Shown piece after piece: positions 9,216 to 18,220 of a DNA stretch of 64,000 nucleotides. The stretch is from Clostridia bacterium (lineage in GTDB: Bacteria > Bacillota > Clostridia > Lachnospirales > Anaerotignaceae), in NCBI GenBank assembly GCA_022651385.1, contig JALCQR010000012.1, positions 43,804 to 107,803 on the forward strand, written 5' to 3'. Under the pieces are notes generated by a model. It did no database searches, was not told the origin of the DNA, and saw only the letters and a list, made by a program, of their open reading frames with translations. The position numbers were made by a program, and so were the translations under genes. Numbering within the stretch: position 1 is the stretch's first letter; each line of letters starts with the position of its first letter.

Positions 9216-9572
9216 ATGTCAGCTGTAATAGAAAACAAATTCGGTGTAATTAGCATTGAAGATGAAGTAATAGCAAGGGTTGCAGGCTGTACCGCCATGG
9301 AGTGTTACGGAATAGTGGGAATGGCGGCTAAAAATATGAAGGATGGAATTTTTCAGCTTTTAAAAGTTGATAGTCTTACAAAAGGAATAAATGTAGATGT
9401 GGATATGAATAAAGTATCAATAGATTTCCATATTATCGTAGAATATGGTACAAATATCACAGCTATAGCTGAAAATATAGTTAGCACAGTAAAATTCCGT
9501 ATTGAGGAATGTTTTGCTCTTACTATAGAAAAAATCAACGTCTTTGTAGAAGGCGTAAGAGTAGATTCGTAA
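9216..9572 (+). CDS. Asp23/Gls24 family envelope stress protein (YloU-like)
   Basis: A 118-residue protein of the Asp23/Gls24 family (DUF322). In B. subtilis the orthologue YloU lies next to YloV (fakA), exactly as here. The sequence opens with GVISIEDEVIARVAGCTAMECYGIVGMA and contains VDFHIIVEYGTNI-like strands and a C-terminal VNVFVEGVRV-like segment, all diagnostic. Family members are membrane-associated through partner proteins and linked to cell-wall or alkaline stress. Start ATG 9216 follows CAGGAGGTA; the in-frame ATG at 9159 has no site. fakA starts 18 bases after the stop. Confidence 0.93.
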   Translation: MSAVIENKFGVISIEDEVIARVAGCTAMECYGIVGMAAKNMKDGIFQLLKVDSLTKGINVDVDMNKVSIDFHIIVEYGTNITAIAENIVSTVKFRIEECFALTIEKINVFVEGVRVDS

Positions 9573-9590
9573 CTTAAGGAGGAAACTAAG

Positions 9591-11225
9591 TTGGCACTAA
9601 AAAGCATAAACGGACGGGTATTGCGCAGACTGATAATTGCAGGCGCAAATGAGCTGAATTTAAACAGACAGCTTGTTGACTCACTTAATGTTTTTCCCGT
9701 TCCGGATGGAGATACAGGAACTAATATGTCCCTTACTATACTTGCGGCGGCAAGAGAAGTGGAAAAAAGCAATTCCGAGAGTATTTCTGAAATTGCAAAA
9801 CTTGCGTCAAACGGCTCTTTAAGAGGTGCAAGAGGAAACTCCGGTGTAATACTGTCGCAGTTGATAAGAGGTTTTGCTAAAGGACTTGACAGTCTTGATG
9901 AAGCTGATATTTCCGATTTGAGCGAAGCATTCCAAAATGCAAGAAGCACAGCTTATAAAGCTGTAATGAAACCTAAAGAAGGCACTATACTTACAGTTGC
10001 AACTGCTGTTGCCGATGCTTCTGCAGCTGCGGCACTCGAAACAGATAATTCGGATGATTTTCTTGAAAGAGTTATAAAAAACGGCAATGAAATGCTTGAA
10101 AAAACAACTGAAATGCTTCCAGCGCTTAAGCAGGCAGGAGTTGTTGATGCAGGCGGCAAAGGACTTATGTTTATTCTTATAGGTGCTCTTTCAAATCTTA
10201 AAAACGGCAAGGATGAAACAATCGAAGACAATATTAATCAGACACAGCAGAAAATTTCAACTCCGATTGCCAACACTGCTCAGCAAGATATAAAATTTGG
10301 TTACTGCACGGAGTTTTTTGTTTTGAAGAAAAATCCTTCTGAAAAAGAAGTTGATATGCTTAGAAAGTATCTGTCGTCAATCGGCGACTCGCTTATTGTT
10401 GTTGCAGATGATGACGTAATAAAAGTTCATGTGCATACCAATCATCCGGGACAAGCTATTGAAAAAGCTTTATCAATAGGAGCGCTTAATGGTCTTAAAA
10501 TAGACAATATGCGCATTCAGCATACAAGTAAAATAAATTTTGAAAATCAAATAGAAGAGCCTCAAAAAGAAAGGGGCTTTATAAGTGTTTCTTCAGGAGC
10601 CGGGCTTTCTGAAATATTTAAGAACATGGGTGCTGACGTAATAATTTACGGCGGGCAGACAATGAACCCGAGCACTGATGACATTTTAAAAGCTATTGAA
10701 AAAGTAAACGCAAAAACTGTTTTTGTGCTGCCTAACAATAAGAATATAATATTGGCGTCCGAACAGGCGTCTGAAATGTGTACTGATAAAAAAGTAATAG
10801 TAATACCTACAACGTCAATTCCTGAGGGAATTGCTGCTCTTATAAATTATGATGAATCTTTGGATGAAAAAACCGCTGTTGAAAATATGAAAGACGGAAT
10901 GGAATATATAAAATCCCTAAGTATGACTTTTGCTGTAAGAGATACATCCATGGGCGGGATTGAAATTAAAAAAGGCGATTATCTTGGTATGAACGGCGGC
11001 AAGATAGTTGCTGTAAGCAATGATATGAAAAAGTGCTTATCTAAGCTTATAGAAAAAGCAGTAGACAGGGACAGTGAAGTTATAACCGTATATTACGGCA
11101 GTGATGTAAGTGAGGAAGATGCCGAAAAAACGGCGGAGGATATACGTGGTAAATATCCTGACTGTGAAGTTGAACTTTATGACGGAGGCCAGCCGGTATA
11201 TTACTACATAATATCCGTGGAATGA
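9591..11225 (+). CDS. fakA: DhaL/DegV-associated fatty acid kinase FakA (YloV-like)
   Basis: FakA phosphorylates exogenous fatty acids held by FakB (DegV) proteins so they can enter phospholipid synthesis. The 544-residue length fits. The N-terminal DhaL kinase domain (about residues 1-200) contains VFPVPDGDTGTNMSLT, where three Asp bind Mg-ATP, and GARGNSGVILSQLIRG; the middle and C-terminal domains (from about residue 230) contain KFGYCTEFFVLK and HVHTNHPGQAIE as in YloV. The start is TTG 9591, 7 bases after AAGGAGGAAA. No fakB is visible in the window. The following terminator separates it from recG. Confidence 0.92.
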   Translation: MALKSINGRVLRRLIIAGANELNLNRQLVDSLNVFPVPDGDTGTNMSLTILAAAREVEKSNSESISEIAKLASNGSLRGARGNSGVILSQLIRGFAKGLDSLDEADISDLSEAFQNARSTAYKAVMKPKEGTILTVATAVADASAAAALETDNSDDFLERVIKNGNEMLEKTTEMLPALKQAGVVDAGGKGLMFILIGALSNLKNGKDETIEDNINQTQQKISTPIANTAQQDIKFGYCTEFFVLKKNPSEKEVDMLRKYLSSIGDSLIVVADDDVIKVHVHTNHPGQAIEKALSIGALNGLKIDNMRIQHTSKINFENQIEEPQKERGFISVSSGAGLSEIFKNMGADVIIYGGQTMNPSTDDILKAIEKVNAKTVFVLPNNKNIILASEQASEMCTDKKVIVIPTTSIPEGIAALINYDESLDEKTAVENMKDGMEYIKSLSMTFAVRDTSMGGIEIKKGDYLGMNGGKIVAVSNDMKKCLSKLIEKAVDRDSEVITVYYGSDVSEEDAEKTAEDIRGKYPDCEVELYDGGQPVYYYIISVE

Positions 11226-11239
11226 TAGAAATTGTTGGA

Positions 11240-11270
11240 CGCACTGCATTTTCATGCGGTGCGTTTTTTT
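11240..11270 (+). terminator. terminator whose T-run abuts the recG ribosome-binding site
   Basis: CGCACTGCA (11240-11248) and TGCGGTGCG (11255-11263) form a 9-bp stem with one wobble, followed directly by TTTTTTT (11264-11270) and then GGAGGGG. There is no room for a promoter between this hairpin and recG. Confidence 0.8.
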
Positions 11271-11280
11271 GGAGGGGAAT

Positions 11281-13335
11281 ATGCGTTTATCTGATCCTGT
11301 TACGAAAATCAAAAATGTCGGGGCTGCAAGAGCCAGAATGCTTCAGAACATGGGAATATTTACAGTTGAAGATATCTTGGAGTTTTTTCCGCGCAGGTAT
11401 GAAGATAGAAGCGAGGTAAAAACAATAGATGAGCTTGAAGAAAATGCCGAAAATACATTCAAGGCGGTTATTGCGAAAACTCCCGAAAATGTACATGTCA
11501 GAAAAATGGTAATAACAAGGGCGGAACTTGCTGATGAGACAGGACATATCATGGCTGTATGGTATAATCAAGGTTATTTAAAAAATGCTCTTAAGATGGG
11601 TGAAAAATATATTTTTACAGGGACAGTGTCCAGAAAGTACAGCCGCATTGAAATTACTTCTCCTGAATTTGAAAAATTAGACAGTGAAATTTTGGGAGCG
11701 GGACGTATTGTACCTGTATATGCGCTTACTAAGGGTATGAGCCAAAAAGTTTTAAGGGGTATGATAAAAAGTACCATTGAAAATATAAGCGAACAACTAC
11801 CTGAATTTCTGCCAAAAAAAATAAGAATGGAATATAAATTGTGTGACAGAAATTTTGCTATAATGAATATTCATTTTCCGGAAAGCGATGATAAGTTTTT
11901 TATTGCACGGCACAGGCTTGTGTTTGAAGAGCTTTTTCTTCTCCAAACTGCTCTTTTTAAGTTTAAACAAAACTATAATAAACCTGATGTAGGACTGGTT
12001 TTTAAAAAAATAAATAATATTATACCTGTTTGTGAAAAAGCTTTGGGTTTTTCATTTACCACTGCACAGAAAAAAGTGATTTCAGATATTGAAAAAGACG
12101 TCTGCTGCGGAAATACAATGAACAGACTTGTTCAGGGAGATGTTGGAAGCGGAAAGACAGCTGTTGCAATGGCGGCGGCTCTTTTGGCTATAAACAGCGG
12201 TTATCAGGCTGTAATAATGGCGCCTACGGAAGTTTTGGCATCACAGCACTATGAAAGTTTTAAGCAGTTTTTTGACTGTTTTAACATTGAAGTTTGTCTG
12301 CTTTCGGGTTCACTTAAGAAAAAAGAGAAGGATTTGGCTATAGAGAAAATAGCTTCAGGGCAGGCAAAAATGATTATAGGAACACATGCGCTTATTCAAA
12401 AAAACGTGGAATTTTTTAACCTCGGTCTTGTTATAACTGACGAACAGCACCGCTTTGGAGTAAGACAGCGTACACTTCTCAGCGAAAAGGGAAACAATCC
12501 GCATATAATGGTTATGACTGCTACGCCTATTCCGAGAACTCTTGCAATTATACTTTACGGTGACCTTGATATATCAATTATAGACGAGCTCCCTCCGGGA
12601 AGACAAAAAATAGACACACGTGCAGTAAACAGTACATATAATCACAGAATATATACTTTTATAAGAAAGCACCTTGATGCCGGACATCAGGCATACATAG
12701 TTTGTCCTATTATAGAAGAAAGCGACTCAATTGACGCAAAAGCCGTAATGACTCTTGTTGATGAAATAGCAGGCACTGAATTTAGGGATTATTCTGTAGG
12801 CATACTTCATGGAAAAATGAAAAATGATGAGAAAAACAAAGTTATGACTGAGTTTGCGGAAGGAAAAATACAGGTTCTTGTATCAACAACCGTAATAGAA
12901 GTTGGAATAAATGTGCCGAATGCAACAATAATGCTTATTGAAAATGCGGAAAGATTTGGGCTTTCACAGCTTCATCAGCTAAGAGGACGTGTTGGCAGGG
13001 GAAAAGATGCAAGTTACTGTATACTTGTAACCGACTCAAAAGGCAAAGTTACAAGAGAGAGAATGAAAATTATGCAAAAGACAAACGATGGTTTTGAAAT
13101 AGCTGAAACCGACCTTAAGTTAAGAGGACCTGGAGAATTTTTCGGCACAATGCAGCATGGACTTCCTCAGCTTAAAATTGCAAACCTTTATAAGGATGCT
13201 CAAACATTAAAAGAATCTCAGTCTGCCGCAAGAAAACTGTTGAAGGAAGACCGCGAATTAAAAAAAGACGAAAATGCACTGCTTGCGGAAAGAATTGTAA
13301 AAATGTTTTCTTCAGTAGAAAAAATAGGTATATAA
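11281..13335 (+). CDS. recG: ATP-dependent DNA helicase RecG
   Basis: RecG remodels stalled replication forks and Holliday junctions. The 684-residue protein has the N-terminal wedge/OB domain (residues about 1-240, including FFPRRYED), then the helicase core: QGDVGSGKTAVA (Walker A), DEQHRFGVRQR (DExH box), MTATPIPRTLA (motif III) and QLHQLRGRVGRG (motif VI), and a C-terminal RecG domain (DGFEIAETDLKLRGPGEFFG). ATG 11281 is 3 bases after GGAGGGG. Expression must come by read-through of the terminator that touches its ribosome-binding site. rsmD and coaD follow, as in many Firmicutes. Confidence 0.97.
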   Translation: MRLSDPVTKIKNVGAARARMLQNMGIFTVEDILEFFPRRYEDRSEVKTIDELEENAENTFKAVIAKTPENVHVRKMVITRAELADETGHIMAVWYNQGYLKNALKMGEKYIFTGTVSRKYSRIEITSPEFEKLDSEILGAGRIVPVYALTKGMSQKVLRGMIKSTIENISEQLPEFLPKKIRMEYKLCDRNFAIMNIHFPESDDKFFIARHRLVFEELFLLQTALFKFKQNYNKPDVGLVFKKINNIIPVCEKALGFSFTTAQKKVISDIEKDVCCGNTMNRLVQGDVGSGKTAVAMAAALLAINSGYQAVIMAPTEVLASQHYESFKQFFDCFNIEVCLLSGSLKKKEKDLAIEKIASGQAKMIIGTHALIQKNVEFFNLGLVITDEQHRFGVRQRTLLSEKGNNPHIMVMTATPIPRTLAIILYGDLDISIIDELPPGRQKIDTRAVNSTYNHRIYTFIRKHLDAGHQAYIVCPIIEESDSIDAKAVMTLVDEIAGTEFRDYSVGILHGKMKNDEKNKVMTEFAEGKIQVLVSTTVIEVGINVPNATIMLIENAERFGLSQLHQLRGRVGRGKDASYCILVTDSKGKVTRERMKIMQKTNDGFEIAETDLKLRGPGEFFGTMQHGLPQLKIANLYKDAQTLKESQSAARKLLKEDRELKKDENALLAERIVKMFSSVEKIGI

Positions 13336-13371
13336 TTTTTTAATTGCATTAATTTTATACAGCCTTTTCTA

Positions 13372-13400
13372 TTGTTTTTTGGGCGCTTGTTTGGTATAAT
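13372..13400 (+). promoter_or_regulatory. promoter in the recG-rsmD gap
   Basis: TTGTTT (13372-13377), 17 bases, TATAAT (13395-13400). It would start transcription of rsmD-coaD and the coiled-coil gene. Confidence 0.6.
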
Positions 13401-13480
13401 CTAATATATTTGTAAAATTTATGCTTCTGTTTTGTGTATATTTATGTATACACCTAAATCATAAACGGAGGAAAAAGTAA

Positions 13481-14038
13481 ATGAGAGTAATCGCGGGAAG
13501 TGTCAGAGGACATAAACTTAAAGCTCCGGAAGGCCAAGAAACAAGGCCAACTGCTGAGAGAATAAAAGAATCATTGTTTAATATAATTGCTCCTGATCTT
13601 TATGACTGCTGTTTTCTTGATTTATTTTCAGGAAGCGGAAGCATAGGCATAGAGGCACTGAGCAGAGGAGCAAAAAGGGCGGTTTTTGTTGACAGTTCTT
13701 TGCAGGCAGCTCAAATAATTGAAGAAAATATTGAGCATACGAAAATGGAAGAAAAGTCAAGGCTTTTAAAAATTGACGTTTTCAAAGCTCTTGATTTATT
13801 AGCAGAAAATGGAGAATTATTTGATATAATTTTTATAGATCCGCCATATAAATCCGGTCTTTATAAAGACGTATTGCAAAAAATAGTTTTGTCGGGTTTG
13901 CTTGCCGATAACGGATATATAATTTCGGAACATTCATCAAAAGACGAAATACCATCGGTAAACGGCCTTAAAAGTTTTAGAATAAAAGATTATAAAACGA
14001 CAAGAATGTCCTTCTGGACTAAGGAGAGAAACAAATGA
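13481..14038 (+). CDS. rsmD: 16S rRNA (guanine(966)-N2)-methyltransferase
   Basis: RsmD methylates G966 of 16S rRNA using SAM. The 185-residue protein begins [13 protein letters not shown] and shows [14 protein letters not shown], the SAM-binding [20 protein letters not shown] and the catalytic IDPPYKSG motif. It starts at ATG 13481 after GGAGG and overlaps the coaD start by ATGA, which implies translational coupling. The rsmD-coaD pairing is standard in Firmicutes. Confidence 0.96.
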   Translation: MRVIAGSVRGHKLKAPEGQETRPTAERIKESLFNIIAPDLYDCCFLDLFSGSGSIGIEALSRGAKRAVFVDSSLQAAQIIEENIEHTKMEEKSRLLKIDVFKALDLLAENGELFDIIFIDPPYKSGLYKDVLQKIVLSGLLADNGYIISEHSSKDEIPSVNGLKSFRIKDYKTTRMSFWTKERNK

Positions 14039-14517
14039 TTAAGGCAATATATCCGGGAAGCTTCGATCCCGTTACAAACGGCCATCTTGATATAATAAAA
14101 CGGGCATCAAAACTTGTGGACAAGCTTGTGGTGAGCGTTCTTGAAAACCCACATAAAAAATCTTCGCTTTTTACTGTTGAAGAAAGAATTGAAAATCTGA
14201 AATTGGTTACAAAAGATATAAAAAATATTGAAATTTCATCATTTCGCGGACTTCTTGTGGATTATGCACAGCAGATTGATGCACAAGTTATTATAAGGGG
14301 ACTGCGTGCGGTTACGGACTTTGAAAGTGAGTTCCAAATGGCTCTTACAAATAAAAGTCTTTTTCCGAATATAGAAACGCTTTTTATTCCTACAAGTATT
14401 GAATACCTTTACTTAAGCTCCAGCACTGTAAAAGAAATTGCTATGTTTGGGGGAAATATATGCGGAATGGTACCGTGCGAAATCAAAGAAAGTGTGCTTA
14501 AAAAATTCAGGAAGTGA
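14035..14517 (+). CDS. coaD: phosphopantetheine adenylyltransferase
   Basis: CoaD adenylates 4'-phosphopantetheine to dephospho-CoA, the fourth step of coenzyme A synthesis. The 160-residue protein has the nucleotidyl-transferase signature [15 protein letters not shown] at the N-terminus, [17 protein letters not shown] in the middle and LSSSTVKEI near the C-terminus. It overlaps rsmD by 4 bases. Confidence 0.97.
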   Translation: MIKAIYPGSFDPVTNGHLDIIKRASKLVDKLVVSVLENPHKKSSLFTVEERIENLKLVTKDIKNIEISSFRGLLVDYAQQIDAQVIIRGLRAVTDFESEFQMALTNKSLFPNIETLFIPTSIEYLYLSSSTVKEIAMFGGNICGMVPCEIKESVLKKFRK

Positions 14518-14526
14518 GGGGTATAA

Positions 14527-15039
14527 ATGGATGCAGTATTAAAACTTTTGGAAGAGCTTGAGGATATAATCGATTCGAGCCGTGCAGTGCCTTTTTCAAG
14601 TAAGGTGGCTGTTGACAAAGAAGAAATATATGAGATAATTAACGAGATAAAAACAAGACTGCCTAACGATATTAAACAAAGTAAATTTATTGTTCAGGAA
14701 AGAAATAAAATACTGCTTGATGCCCAAAAGGAAGCCGAGGATCTAAAAGCACAGACACAAGAAAAGATTGCAAAGCTTGTAGATGAGCATGAAATTACAA
14801 AACAGGCTTATGAACATTCGGCCGAAATCGTTGAAAACGGCCGAAGAGATGCAAGAGAAATGCGAATTGGGGCAACGGAATATGCTGACCAAGTGCTTGC
14901 CATAGCTGAAGACAGAATGAAGAAAATGCTTGATGCAATAAGAGGCGAAAGTGTGCAGATAGATGATTTCTTTAATCATAGTCTTGATGTGATATATCAA
15001 AACAGACAAGAACTCAAAAACATAAACAACGAAAGATAA
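14527..15039 (+). CDS. coiled-coil protein downstream of coaD, unknown function
   Basis: A 170-residue, highly charged, mostly helical protein without membrane segment. The central part (about residues 55-140) is rich in Glu, Lys, Gln and Ala in a heptad-like pattern, reminiscent of the stator b subunit of ATP synthase; automatic annotations often call such proteins ATPase or V-type subunit H-like. Near the C-terminus AIRGESVQIDDFFNHSLDVIY may form a separate helix pair. It starts 9 bases after coaD and ends before a terminator, so it belongs to the rsmD-coaD unit. Its position in the gene order is conserved in Clostridia, but I know no assigned function. Confidence 0.75.
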   Translation: MDAVLKLLEELEDIIDSSRAVPFSSKVAVDKEEIYEIINEIKTRLPNDIKQSKFIVQERNKILLDAQKEAEDLKAQTQEKIAKLVDEHEITKQAYEHSAEIVENGRRDAREMRIGATEYADQVLAIAEDRMKKMLDAIRGESVQIDDFFNHSLDVIYQNRQELKNINNER

Positions 15040-15049
15040 AATAAGAGAA

Positions 15050-15085
15050 AAGCTGTTTAAGGCATGGGCTTTAGACAGCTTTTTT
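15050..15085 (+). terminator. terminator after the rsmD-coaD unit
   Basis: AAGCTGTTTAA (15050-15060) and TTAGACAGCTT (15071-15081) pair over 11 positions with one wobble, and T continues to 15085. Confidence 0.85.
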
Positions 15086-15122
15086 GGCAATCATACAAAA
15101 TATTGAAAGGCGGATGAAAGCT

Positions 15123-16634
15123 GTGGCGGAAAGAAGAAACAATTCACATTATTATTCGCAGCATCACCCTGTAGGAAAAAGAAGAAATATAAAACGCGGA
15201 AATCATAAAGCGCTTACAATATTTATTTTTGTCGGTCTTTTTGTTTATTTAATGGGGTATGTAATTGCTTTTGCAACAAAGCCTCAAATATCTATTGAAA
15301 CTGTTAATTATGGTACAATTGATTCGCCTCAGTCACTTAAAGGGCTTATAATAAGGGATGAGTATGTTGTAAAAAGCACTATGGCGGGGGAACCTGAATA
15401 CTTTTATGCTGAAAATGAAAAAGTGCCTAAAAATGCTGTTGTATGCACTGTAAAGGATACCGGCACCACAGATACAATTGAGGGTGAAATTAAAAAAATT
15501 GATAAAAGTATATTGGAAATTCAGAAAAAAAGAACAGATATTTCCTCGTACTCCGATGATGTACAGCGTGTTGAGGAAAGTATAACAAACAGCGTAGACA
15601 ATACTGCATATAAATTTGTAAACAATAATGTTTCAGATATGTATAACCTGAAGCTGGACATACAAAGCCAAATTAATATAAGAAACAATATTTGGATAAA
15701 TGAAAGCACTGAAAGTACTGGAGATCTTACTGCACAAAGAAACAAATACCAAAGCCAGCTTTCCGGAGCATCGGCATCTTTTAAAGCATCTGAAAGCGGA
15801 ATAATGACTCTTATGATTGATAATCTCGAAAACACAATTACTCCGGATGTGAGGACAAATATCAGTGCCGACCAGATTGCAATGACTGTGCAGCCTAAAT
15901 ATATTTCTAAGAGCATGAATGTTGAAAAAGACAGTCCGCTTTTTAAGATTATTAAAAGCAACACGTGGTATGTTGTGTCATATGTGCCTAATGATGTGGC
16001 AAGCAAATGGAAAGTGGGAGATACCATGAATCTTTATACTACATATGACGAACAGGAACTGAGTACCGATGTTAAAATAGAATCTATGAAACAAGATAAA
16101 AAAGAAACATATGTTGTTTTCAAGGCGGATAAAAAACTTATAGATTTTCTTCCAATAAGAACTATGGAATTTAAAATTCGACAGGAATCATATACGGGCT
16201 TTAAAATACCAAATGACTCAATTGTTGAAAAAACATTTTTGAAAATACCAAATGACTGCATAATAGACAACCTTGATTCAAAATCGGTTATTGTAGCAAA
16301 CGCAAATGGAGAAGGAAATGCCGTAAAAGTTAAAATACTTAAAAGCGATGACAATTATTCATATGTCTGCCAAGATTTTAAAACGCTTAAAATCGGCGAC
16401 GTAATAATGCGCGGGACTGGCAAAGATGCGGGGAAATTCACTATAAGCGATGTTGTGACATACAAATGCGTGTATGTTGCAAACAGCTCTATTGCTGAAT
16501 ATGTAATAGTTGATGTTTTGGGTTCAAATTCAGAATATTCGATCGTTAAGGCAAATACCCAATACGGTCTCAAAGTATATGATAAAATCGTTTCCGATGC
16601 AAAAAGTGTTAAGGAAGACGAAAGTGTTAATTAA
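15123..16634 (+). CDS. HlyD-like membrane-anchored protein, unknown substrate
   Basis: A protein of about 503 residues with a short basic cytoplasmic tail, one membrane segment (TIFIFVGLFVYLMGYVIAF) and a long extracellular part with lipoyl/biotinyl-like beta segments flanking a charged helix. This plan is that of HlyD-type adaptor proteins, and relatives next to sepF are often annotated so. No ABC or RND transporter partner is adjacent. Start choice: GTG 15123 lies 9 bases after AAAGGCGG; an in-frame TTG at 15084 falls inside the T-run of the preceding terminator, and ATG 15114 touches the ribosome-binding site. The yggS start follows 14 bases after its stop, so it leads the ylm-like division operon. 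Confidence 0.75.
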   Translation: MAERRNNSHYYSQHHPVGKRRNIKRGNHKALTIFIFVGLFVYLMGYVIAFATKPQISIETVNYGTIDSPQSLKGLIIRDEYVVKSTMAGEPEYFYAENEKVPKNAVVCTVKDTGTTDTIEGEIKKIDKSILEIQKKRTDISSYSDDVQRVEESITNSVDNTAYKFVNNNVSDMYNLKLDIQSQINIRNNIWINESTESTGDLTAQRNKYQSQLSGASASFKASESGIMTLMIDNLENTITPDVRTNISADQIAMTVQPKYISKSMNVEKDSPLFKIIKSNTWYVVSYVPNDVASKWKVGDTMNLYTTYDEQELSTDVKIESMKQDKKETYVVFKADKKLIDFLPIRTMEFKIRQESYTGFKIPNDSIVEKTFLKIPNDCIIDNLDSKSVIVANANGEGNAVKVKILKSDDNYSYVCQDFKTLKIGDVIMRGTGKDAGKFTISDVVTYKCVYVANSSIAEYVIVDVLGSNSEYSIVKANTQYGLKVYDKIVSDAKSVKEDESVN

Positions 16635-16648
16635 AGGAGCTGATTATT

Positions 16649-17353
16649 TTGGGTAGTATTAAGGAAAATATAGATAATGTTGAAAAAAGAATTCAGGCAG
16701 CCTGTGACAGAAGCGGAAGAAAAAGAGAAGATGTTCTTTTGCTTGCAGTAAGCAAAACAATAGATGTACCAAGAATAAAGGAAGCTGTAGACTGCGGTCT
16801 TACAAGCCTTGGAGAAAACAAGGTACAGGAAATAATGGATAAGTATGAGCCTATGGGAGAGGGAATACACTGGCATCTTATAGGCCATCTTCAGACAAAT
16901 AAGGTAAAATATATTATTGACAAGGTAGAATTAATACATTCCGTTGAAAGCATGAAGCTTGCAGAAAAAATAAGTAAGTTGGCACAGGAAAGGAATTTAA
17001 CAGCCAATATACTGCTTGAAGTAAATGTTGCAGAAGAGGAGTCAAAATTCGGCATTAAACCATCGGAATGTGAAGAAATGGTAAGGAAAATAAGCGTTTT
17101 GCCAAATATCTGCATAAAGGGCCTAATGACGGTGGCACCTTTTGTCGAAAATCCTGAACAAAATAGGGTATATTTCAGACAATTAAGGCAATTACTTGTT
17201 GACATTAACTCAAAAAAAATTGATAATGTAAATATGGATGTCCTTTCAATGGGAATGACAAATGATTATGAGATTGCAGTAGAAGAAGGGGCTACCATAG
17301 TTAGAGTTGGCACAGGCATTTTTGGCGCAAGAGTATATCCTAATAAAAAATAA
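16649..17353 (+). CDS. PLP homeostasis protein (YggS/YlmE family)
   Basis: YggS-type proteins bind pyridoxal phosphate without known enzyme activity and buffer PLP and amino-acid metabolism. The 234-residue length fits. The PLP lysine lies in LLAVSKTIDV; GENKVQE, HWHLIGHLQTNKVK and the phosphate-binding SMGMTNDYEIA plus VRVGTGIFG are all present (Thr replaces the usual Ser in MGMS). The start is TTG 16649 after AAGGAGC. Location between the HlyD-like gene and sepF matches B. subtilis ylmE-ylmF order. Confidence 0.93.
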   Translation: MGSIKENIDNVEKRIQAACDRSGRKREDVLLLAVSKTIDVPRIKEAVDCGLTSLGENKVQEIMDKYEPMGEGIHWHLIGHLQTNKVKYIIDKVELIHSVESMKLAEKISKLAQERNLTANILLEVNVAEEESKFGIKPSECEEMVRKISVLPNICIKGLMTVAPFVENPEQNRVYFRQLRQLLVDINSKKIDNVNMDVLSMGMTNDYEIAVEEGATIVRVGTGIFGARVYPNKK

Positions 17354-17377
17354 TTAAGCACTGGGGAGGAAAGCAAA

Positions 17378-17872
17378 GTGATTTTTGATAAGGTTAAAGA
17401 GTTGTTCGGCGGTAATTATGACGATGATGATTATGACGATGACGATGAATATGAATATGACAGCCCGTCGAGAAGTGACAGAGGCTCTGATTATCAGTCA
17501 TCAAGACCTTCGCTTAGAAGTGTTTCATCTTCAAAAAGAAGCGATTCTCAGGTAGTTAGTATTAATACAAAAGTACAAATGGAGGTATGTATAATCAAGC
17601 CTACATGCTACGAAGACGCTCAGGAAATATGTGACCAGATAAAATCGAGAAAACCTGTAGTTGTAAACCTTGAAAAAGTTGAATATCCTACGGCACAAAG
17701 AATAATGGATTTTCTCAGCGGTACATGCTATTCTTTAAATGGTACCATACAGAGGGTTGCAAACAATATTTTTGTTATTGCTCCGGAAAATGTTGATGTA
17801 TCGGGGGATTTTAAAGAAGAACTGAAAACGAAAGGCGTAATACTCCCATGGGTAAGTCAGGGAGGAAAATAG
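17378..17872 (+). CDS. sepF: cell division protein SepF
   Basis: SepF binds the C-terminus of FtsZ and the membrane, and shapes the division septum. The 164-residue protein has an N-terminal amphipathic membrane-binding helix (IFDKVKELFG), then an extremely acidic linker (DDDDYDDDDEYEYD, about residues 15-30) and the globular SepF domain with CIIKPTCYEDAQEICDQI, VVVNLEKVE and FLSGTCYSLNGTI. Start GTG 17378 follows GGGGAGGAAA. It precedes yggT and ylmH in the classical division-linked order; divIVA, usually next, is absent from the window. Confidence 0.95.
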   Translation: MIFDKVKELFGGNYDDDDYDDDDEYEYDSPSRSDRGSDYQSSRPSLRSVSSSKRSDSQVVSINTKVQMEVCIIKPTCYEDAQEICDQIKSRKPVVVNLEKVEYPTAQRIMDFLSGTCYSLNGTIQRVANNIFVIAPENVDVSGDFKEELKTKGVILPWVSQGGK

Positions 17873-17919
17873 GCCTTTCTCCGTGAAAGACGGAAATATT
17901 TACGTAAAGAGGACGATGT

Positions 17920-18201
17920 ATGCAAAATCTTTTGCTTCAAACAGTTAACAAGTTTTTTTCGCTGCTGTATTTTCTTATATTGATTAGGATTATAATGTCA
18001 TGGATTCCAGGTTTAAGAAACAATGGCTTCGGAAGAATTATATACGGCCTTACTGAACCTATTCTTGGTCCGATAAGGCATATGCTTGATAATTCACCTA
18101 TAGGCGGAGGAATGATGCTTGATTTTTCACCTATAATCGCTTTATTTATAATGAAAATAATAAGTATGATACTCCAGGCGGTAATTACTGCTATATTCTA
18201 A
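17920..18201 (+). CDS. YggT family membrane protein (YlmG-like)
   Basis: A 93-residue protein with two transmembrane helices (about residues 12-30 and 65-88) and the family motif RIIMSWIPG followed by LTEPILGPIRHML. YggT/YlmG proteins accompany sepF in most Firmicutes and are linked to division or envelope assembly, without a biochemical role known to me. It starts at ATG 17920 after AAGAGGA and ends one base before the next possible start. Confidence 0.92.
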   Translation: MQNLLLQTVNKFFSLLYFLILIRIIMSWIPGLRNNGFGRIIYGLTEPILGPIRHMLDNSPIGGGMMLDFSPIIALFIMKIISMILQAVITAIF

Positions 18202-18220
18202 AATGAACGAGGTAAGACAT

